DNA from: Flavobacteriales bacterium
GTDB taxonomy: Bacteria > Bacteroidota > Bacteroidia > Flavobacteriales > PHOS-HE28
Length of the DNA stretch: 14,825 bases
NCBI GenBank assembly: GCA_008016945.1
Contig: SSGN01000111.1
Span: forward strand, 1 to 14,825
Reading direction: 5' to 3'
Part shown: positions 11,056-14,825 of the stretch, piece after piece
Numbering within the stretch: position 1 is the first letter of the stretch
Layout of the letters: each line of letters opens with the position of its first letter
Position numbers and translations under genes: made by a program
Notes under the pieces: model-generated
Database searches by the model: none
Told to the model about the DNA's origin: nothing
What the model saw: the letters and a program-made list of their open reading frames with translations, nothing else

Positions 11056-11115
11056 GTCGATGAAGCTGTGGTTGATGAGGCTGTAGTTGATGAAGCAATG
11101 GTCGATGAAGCGACG
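11056..11115. repeat. Four tandem 15-bp repeats upstream of mutM
   Basis: Units at 11056-11070, 11071-11085, 11086-11100 and 11101-11115 share GTYGATGARGCNNNG/A with a few substitutions each. They lie between the stop of the six-cysteine protein gene (ends 3 bases away at 11119) and the mutM start (64 bases away). The unit is a multiple of three, so it keeps frames open on both strands (VDEAV on plus; ASSTT on minus, in frame with mutM). Confidence 0.85.
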
Positions 11116-11118
11116 GCC

Positions 11119-11595
11119 TTATTGCGGTTCGCCGAGCAATTCGGATTCCGGCGTGTCGACATCGAAGCAGAACGCCTCGACCGCTTCGGCCAGCTGTTGG
11201 CAGCCCTGATCGCCCGGCAAGCCATGTCGCGCGCAGAACGCCGCGCGCGCCGCGAGCAGTTCGCCGACGCCTTCGAGCGTGGTGTCGGCTTTGAGCGTCG
11301 GACAGACCGCGCGCTCGGGCGTCGCGGTTTCCAGGCAGCCGGTCAGCCAGACCCGTTGCGCGATCGCCGAGATCGGACCGGTGTCCTCGCGGTAGTCCGC
11401 GATTGCGCGATCGACGCAGCCGCGGCTGTCCAGCATGGCGCCAGCGGCGCGGCCCTCCTCCATCTGCTTGCGGCCCCGGTCGACCCAGCCGTCGGCGTTG
11501 CGGGCGATGAACCACGTCACCGCGCCGATCGCGGCCAGTCCCAACACGACAATGACGCCGAGCACGACCAACACGATCCGGGTACTGCGTTGCAT
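11119..11595 (-). CDS. Membrane-anchored protein with six cysteines, function unknown
   Basis: The 158-residue product starts MQRSTR, followed by a strongly hydrophobic segment (residues 7-29, [19 protein letters not shown]) that acts as a signal anchor or uncleaved signal peptide. The remaining 125 residues are predicted periplasmic and helical, with six Cys (60, 87, 98, 121, 132, 143), an even number suited to disulfide bonds. Between Cys60 and Cys98 are [21 protein letters not shown] and AVCPTL. I recognise no named family. The frame is open upstream to 11841, but the hydrophobic N-terminus makes the ATG at 11595 the natural start. It is divergent from the SIR2-TPR gene and upstream of mutM on the same strand. 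Confidence 0.72.
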   Translation of the reverse strand: MQRSTRIVLVVLGVIVVLGLAAIGAVTWFIARNADGWVDRGRKQMEEGRAAGAMLDSRGCVDRAIADYREDTGPISAIAQRVWLTGCLETATPERAVCPTLKADTTLEGVGELLAARAAFCARHGLPGDQGCQQLAEAVEAFCFDVDTPESELLGEPQ

Positions 11596-11852
11596 GGGCC
11601 TTGTCCTCAACGACGCGCGTCGGTGCGAGTATGCCGTGAGGTGTTGGTCGACGCCAGCGAACCTCCGAGCAACGCAGAGATGGCGCGCGCCGTGCACGGC
11701 GCCTGCACCGGGCGCGGCCCAACCGCAGCGTTTTGGTTTCAAGAATGCGTGATACGAGCGTGTGCGAAGATCGGCGCGCCGCGAAGCGACGGGACAAGAC
11801 CGTAACGCCGCGGTCAGTTGTGTTAGGTTTTTCGCCAGCACGCCATGGATGC

Positions 11853-11858
11853 AGGGGG
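11853..11858 (+). promoter_or_regulatory. Ribosome binding site deciding the start of the SIR2-TPR gene
   Basis: AGGGGG with a six-base spacer before ATG 11865. The frame is open back to 11733, but the extra 44 residues are Arg-rich, unlike the family, and have no ribosome binding site. Confidence 0.55.
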
Positions 11859-11864
11859 CAGGGC

Positions 11865-14135
11865 ATGACGCAGACGCAAGGACAACAGGAACCGCCGACC
11901 ATCTCGATGGTGGCTTTGGCCAATCGCTTCAAGACCATCCATAGCACGATGCCCGATCGCGATTTCGCGTTCGTGCTCGGCGCCGGGGCCTCGCGTTCGT
12001 CGGGCATCAAAGGCGCTGGCGACATGGTGCGCGATTGGGTTCAGTTGCTGTATTGCGAGGCGACCGGGGATGGGCGCGGAGACGGCGAGGCATGGGCCTG
12101 CGCGGAAGCCCTGAAGATCTCGCGTTACGATCGCGATGACCGGGCCGCCTGCTATTCCGAGCTGTATCACCGGATGTACGCGCGCGATCCGCACCTCGGC
12201 TATGCCTATCTCGAACACGAGATGCGCGAGGCCGAGCCGAGCTACGGCTACTCGGTGCTGGCGCGGATCATGGACGGCACCCGGCACAAGGTCGTCATCA
12301 CCACCAATTTCGACAATCTCGTCGCCGACTCGCTGTCGATCTTCAGCAAGACCTATCCGCTGGTGTGCGGGCATGAATCGCTGGCCGGCTTCATCAGCCC
12401 GAAAGTGCGTCGTCCGCTGGTGGTCAAGGTGCATCGCGACCTGTTGCTGGCCCCGAAAAGCTCTCCCGACGAGATCAACACGCTGCCCGAAGCCTTTTCC
12501 GGCGCGCTCGCGGAGATCTTTCGTCACCGCACGCCGATCGTGATCGGCTACGGCGGCAATGACGGCAGCCTGATGAAGTTTCTGAAGGATCTGCCGTCCG
12601 GGTCGATTCCGGGCGGGGTGTACTGGTGCTATTGGGACGAGGGCCCCGCGCCGACGACGGAAGTCCGCCAGTTCGTCGAAGCCCAAAACGGCTGCCTCGT
12701 GCCGATTCCGGGCTTCGATGAGCTGATGCTGTTGCTCAGCAACGAACTCGAATTCGAAGTGCCCAGGAATTTCCTGCTGGCGCGCGCCGAAGAACGCGCC
12801 AGGCGCATCGTCGAGCAGTTCGAAACGCTGCATAACCGCTTGAACAGCGGCAAGAACGAACCCTCGGCCGCAACAGCGGCCATCGATTCGAGAAGAGAAG
12901 CCGTCAAACCCGTCGCGCAAACCCCGGTCGAGCAGACGGAGCAGGCATCGCCGGAGACGGTCTCGATCGATCTCGATGCGGTCAGCAAGGCTGTGGAGAA
13001 CACCATCCAGCGCACGCCGGAACCGATGTTCTGGTGGCAATGGGAAATGCGCGCAAAGAACGCCAAAGATATCGAGGAACGCGACCGGATTTATCAGGAA
13101 GCGATTGAGAGAAATCCGGACTCGTCCGAATTGTGCAACAACTATGCGTTGTTGCTCGAAAACGAACGCAAGGACTATGACAAAGCAGAGCGCTACTACA
13201 AGCGGGCGCTGAAGGCGGACTCACCGCATGCCAATATCCTTGGGAACTATGGGATGTTTCTCGAAAATGTCAGAGAAAATTACGACGAAGCGGAGAAGTA
13301 CTACTGCTTGTCGATCGCTTCTGATACGAAAGAACAAAGCCATATCAACCACTATGCGCACTTTCTGTATCGTGTTCGCAAAAATTATGACAAGGCTGAG
13401 CAGTACTACAAGCAATCCCTGGAAATGGATCCAAACAACGTTGAAGCGCTCCGTGGCTATGCAGTCTTGCTGGTAGAAGTCCGCAAAGAGTATGACAAAG
13501 CGGAGTCTTTGTTAAAGCAGGACTTGAATATTAGGCCTTCCGACGTAGTTAGCCTCTCGAGTTATGCGACATTTCTTATGGATATTCGCCACGACTACGA
13601 TAAAGCTGAGGAATACTACACAAAAGCGATAACACTTGATCCAGAAGATGAGTATAGCCTTCGGAGCTACGCTACTTTCTTGCGCTTGCACAGAAAAAAT
13701 TACAAAAAAGCAGAACAGTATTTCCTACGCGCAATCGCTACTCAATCAGGTGATGTGTGGAGGTTTGGAAACCATGCGCTTTTGCTTCTAGACACCGGCC
13801 GAGTTGACGAAGGTCTTGCAATGCTCAATCGTGTTGTGGAGAACATTGAGGGTAAGATCTCAAAGGAATCATCACCCAGGATCATTGTCGCAATGTGGCT
13901 TTACGCCGTTTGCCTCCGTCTTCCGGAGGGCTGGCGCGAAGCGCTGGCCCAGCTCAAGAAATGGCTGGTCGCGGACAAGATTGTCGTCGGTGAACGCGGT
14001 CTCGGCAGTCTGATCGAGATCATCAAACAACGCGGCCACCCCGCCGCGGAATGGCTGGAACCGCTGGCGGCGGTGTGCATGGGCAAAGCGGAGCCGTCCA
14101 CTCTCGACGGCTGGGACGCCTGGCGCGACGCGTGA
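11865..14135 (+). CDS. SIR2-domain protein with C-terminal TPR array; candidate anti-phage NADase
   Basis: The 756-residue product begins with a SIR2-like domain (about 20-300): VLGAGAS (37-43) for NAD binding, ITTNFDNL with Asn148, VVKVHRD with His190 and VIGYGGND (226-233). Asn and His are the pair that SIR2 NADases of defence systems (ThsA, DSR-type proteins, SIR2-APAZ) need to cleave NAD. A linker rich in Glu/Ala/Pro (325-385) leads to seven TPR units in strict 35-residue register from 417 to 661, with consensus NYAxxLxxxRKDYDKAExYYKxAL; the seventh is degenerate. Residues 662-756 are a helical cap. In the inferred model the repeats sense a phage or cell signal and release the NADase, causing abortive infection. 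No partner gene, transmembrane segment or transposase is adjacent. Domain calls are firm; the defence role is inferred. Confidence 0.9.
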   Translation: MTQTQGQQEPPTISMVALANRFKTIHSTMPDRDFAFVLGAGASRSSGIKGAGDMVRDWVQLLYCEATGDGRGDGEAWACAEALKISRYDRDDRAACYSELYHRMYARDPHLGYAYLEHEMREAEPSYGYSVLARIMDGTRHKVVITTNFDNLVADSLSIFSKTYPLVCGHESLAGFISPKVRRPLVVKVHRDLLLAPKSSPDEINTLPEAFSGALAEIFRHRTPIVIGYGGNDGSLMKFLKDLPSGSIPGGVYWCYWDEGPAPTTEVRQFVEAQNGCLVPIPGFDELMLLLSNELEFEVPRNFLLARAEERARRIVEQFETLHNRLNSGKNEPSAATAAIDSRREAVKPVAQTPVEQTEQASPETVSIDLDAVSKAVENTIQRTPEPMFWWQWEMRAKNAKDIEERDRIYQEAIERNPDSSELCNNYALLLENERKDYDKAERYYKRALKADSPHANILGNYGMFLENVRENYDEAEKYYCLSIASDTKEQSHINHYAHFLYRVRKNYDKAEQYYKQSLEMDPNNVEALRGYAVLLVEVRKEYDKAESLLKQDLNIRPSDVVSLSSYATFLMDIRHDYDKAEEYYTKAITLDPEDEYSLRSYATFLRLHRKNYKKAEQYFLRAIATQSGDVWRFGNHALLLLDTGRVDEGLAMLNRVVENIEGKISKESSPRIIVAMWLYAVCLRLPEGWREALAQLKKWLVADKIVVGERGLGSLIEIIKQRGHPAAEWLEPLAAVCMGKAEPSTLDGWDAWRDA
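13113..13847 (+). repeat. Seven 105-bp TPR-coding units, low in G+C
   Basis: Each unit codes one 35-residue TPR of the SIR2 protein, with boundaries near 13113, 13218, 13323, 13428, 13533, 13638 and 13743. The motif TAYGACAARGCNGAG (YDKAE) recurs at matching positions in most units. Protein similarity between units exceeds DNA identity, so these are old, diverged repeats. Hand counts give 24 G+C of 60 at 13381-13440 and at 13681-13740, against 35 of 60 in the SIR2 domain (12541-12600) and 43 of 60 in the C-terminal cap (14041-14100). Confidence 0.85.
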
Positions 14136-14264
14136 AGGCGGCGTGCGGCAGGCCCCGCGCCGAACAAGCGCTCCCAACAAACAGGTCCCAGCAAGGGCAA
14201 CGATCGTGCGCGTCCAGCCCCTCGCGTCCAACCCGATGCGAAATCCCCGGCGTGGTTTCGCGGC

Positions 14265-14825
14265 TCAGGAAAACGGCACGAACACCGGCCCGTTCTGCTG
14301 CCAGCCGTAACGCACGATGTGGAAGAAGATCGGCGCGGAGAACACGATCGAATCGAGACGGTCGAGCATGCCGCCGTGACCTTCGATCAGATTGCCCCAG
14401 TCCTTCACCCCGCGGTCGCGCTTGATCGCCGACATCACCAGGCCGCCGAAGAAGCCCATCAGGCACAGCACGAAGGCGACCAACGCCGCTTCCAACGCGG
14501 AGAACGGGGTGATGCCATGCAGGCCGGCGCCGAGCACGGTGGCGCTGATCACCCCGCCGATCAGGCCTTCCCAGGTCTTCGACGGCGACAGTTCGGGCGC
14601 GACCTTGTGTTTGCCGAGCAGCTTGCCCCAGACGTACTGCAGCACATCGCTGCCCTGGACCACGATCACCAGGAATGCGATCAACAGCAGATTGCGGCCG
14701 TCGTAGCCGGGGATGCGCAAAGTCATCAACGCCGGCACGTGCGACAGGCAGAACACGCAGATCATCAGGCCCCATTGCACTTTGGCGGCGCGTTCGAGGA
14801 AACGCGTGGTGTCCGCGGCCAGCGC
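14265..14825 (-). CDS. Phosphatidate cytidylyltransferase-like membrane protein (N-terminus beyond right edge)
   Basis: The C-terminal 186 residues are visible and the frame is open through base 14825. Several hydrophobic segments (for example MICVFCLSHVPALMTL, LLLIAFLVIVVQ, LEAALVAFVLCLMGFFGGLV) surround the family signatures: SPSKTWEGLIGG and SAIKRDRGVKDWGNLIEGHGGMLDRLDS, the latter matching the CTP-transferase signature ending HGG-x-DR-x-D. Family members make CDP-diacylglycerol from phosphatidate and CTP at the inner membrane. The GVKDWGNLIEGHGG version and the QGSDVLQYVWGKLLG segment resemble the YnbB-like subgroup more than the main CdsA, so no gene symbol is given. It converges with the SIR2-TPR gene across 129 bases. 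Confidence 0.88.
   Translation of the reverse strand, partial: ALAADTTRFLERAAKVQWGLMICVFCLSHVPALMTLRIPGYDGRNLLLIAFLVIVVQGSDVLQYVWGKLLGKHKVAPELSPSKTWEGLIGGVISATVLGAGLHGITPFSALEAALVAFVLCLMGFFGGLVMSAIKRDRGVKDWGNLIEGHGGMLDRLDSIVFSAPIFFHIVRYGWQQNGPVFVPFS

Noticed and set aside
11056..11115. CRISPR-like array
   Set aside because: The repeats are directly adjacent with no spacers and too short; they are a simple tandem repeat.
10992..11225. 78-codon N-terminal extension of MutM
   Set aside because: Fpg requires Pro at position 2 as nucleophile, so [10 protein letters not shown] at 10991 must be the start; the extension is kept open by the 15-bp tandem repeat.
11733..11864. 44-residue N-terminal extension of the SIR2-TPR protein
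   Set aside because: Arg-rich, no ribosome binding site; ATG 11865 follows AGGGGG with good spacing.
13113..13847. CRISPR or satellite reading of the periodic DNA
   Set aside because: The 105-bp period is fully explained by 35-residue TPR units in an open frame.
14238..14261. Hairpin GCGAAA...TTTCGC just after the cytidylyltransferase stop as terminator
   Set aside because: Only a six-base outer stem with a long interior and no T-run on the minus strand.

Overview
High-G+C bacterial chromosomal window. The gene families look most like a gammaproteobacterium of the Xanthomonadaceae/Lysobacteraceae type: Rep helicase, class II thymidine kinase, an ECF sigma factor paired with a Ser/Thr kinase, a DDDD acid phosphatase lipoprotein and MutM. 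That placement is inferred from gene content and composition, not from a marker gene. No rRNA, tRNA, CRISPR array or insertion sequence was seen.

Layout, left to right. The minus strand carries a partial small lipoprotein (1-490), an intergenic region with a Rho-independent terminator and a perfect inverted repeat, an e(P4)-family acid phosphatase/5'-nucleotidase lipoprotein (733-1614), and the DNA helicase Rep (1688-3664). Divergent from rep, the plus strand carries two tandem paralogous exported Sel1-like proteins (3802-4692 and 4799-5626), then thymidine kinase (5718-6341). The minus strand resumes with, in transcription order, a six-cysteine membrane-anchored protein (11119-11595), mutM (10164-10991), an ECF sigma factor (9511-10086) and a large membrane Ser/Thr kinase with a C-terminal TPR region (6531-9368). 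Divergent from the six-cysteine gene, the plus strand carries one accessory-looking gene, a SIR2-domain protein with about seven 35-residue TPR repeats (11865-14135). It converges on the 3' part of a phosphatidate cytidylyltransferase-like gene running off the right edge (14265-14825, minus).

How the genes work together. Most of the window is housekeeping: replication restart (rep), oxidised-base repair (mutM), thymidine salvage (tdk), phospholipid precursor synthesis and periplasmic phosphate-ester hydrolysis. Two parts stand out. The sigma factor and kinase fit the ECF43-type arrangement, in which a transmembrane kinase activates a sigma factor by phosphorylation; a threonine sits where other ECF sigma factors carry acidic residues. 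The SIR2-TPR gene has the layout of a single-gene NAD-depleting anti-phage effector: a SIR2 NADase-like domain with its Asn and His intact, then a repeat sensor. Its repeat-coding part is far poorer in G+C than the rest of the window, which points to transfer or a mosaic origin. It is the best candidate here for an undescribed system.
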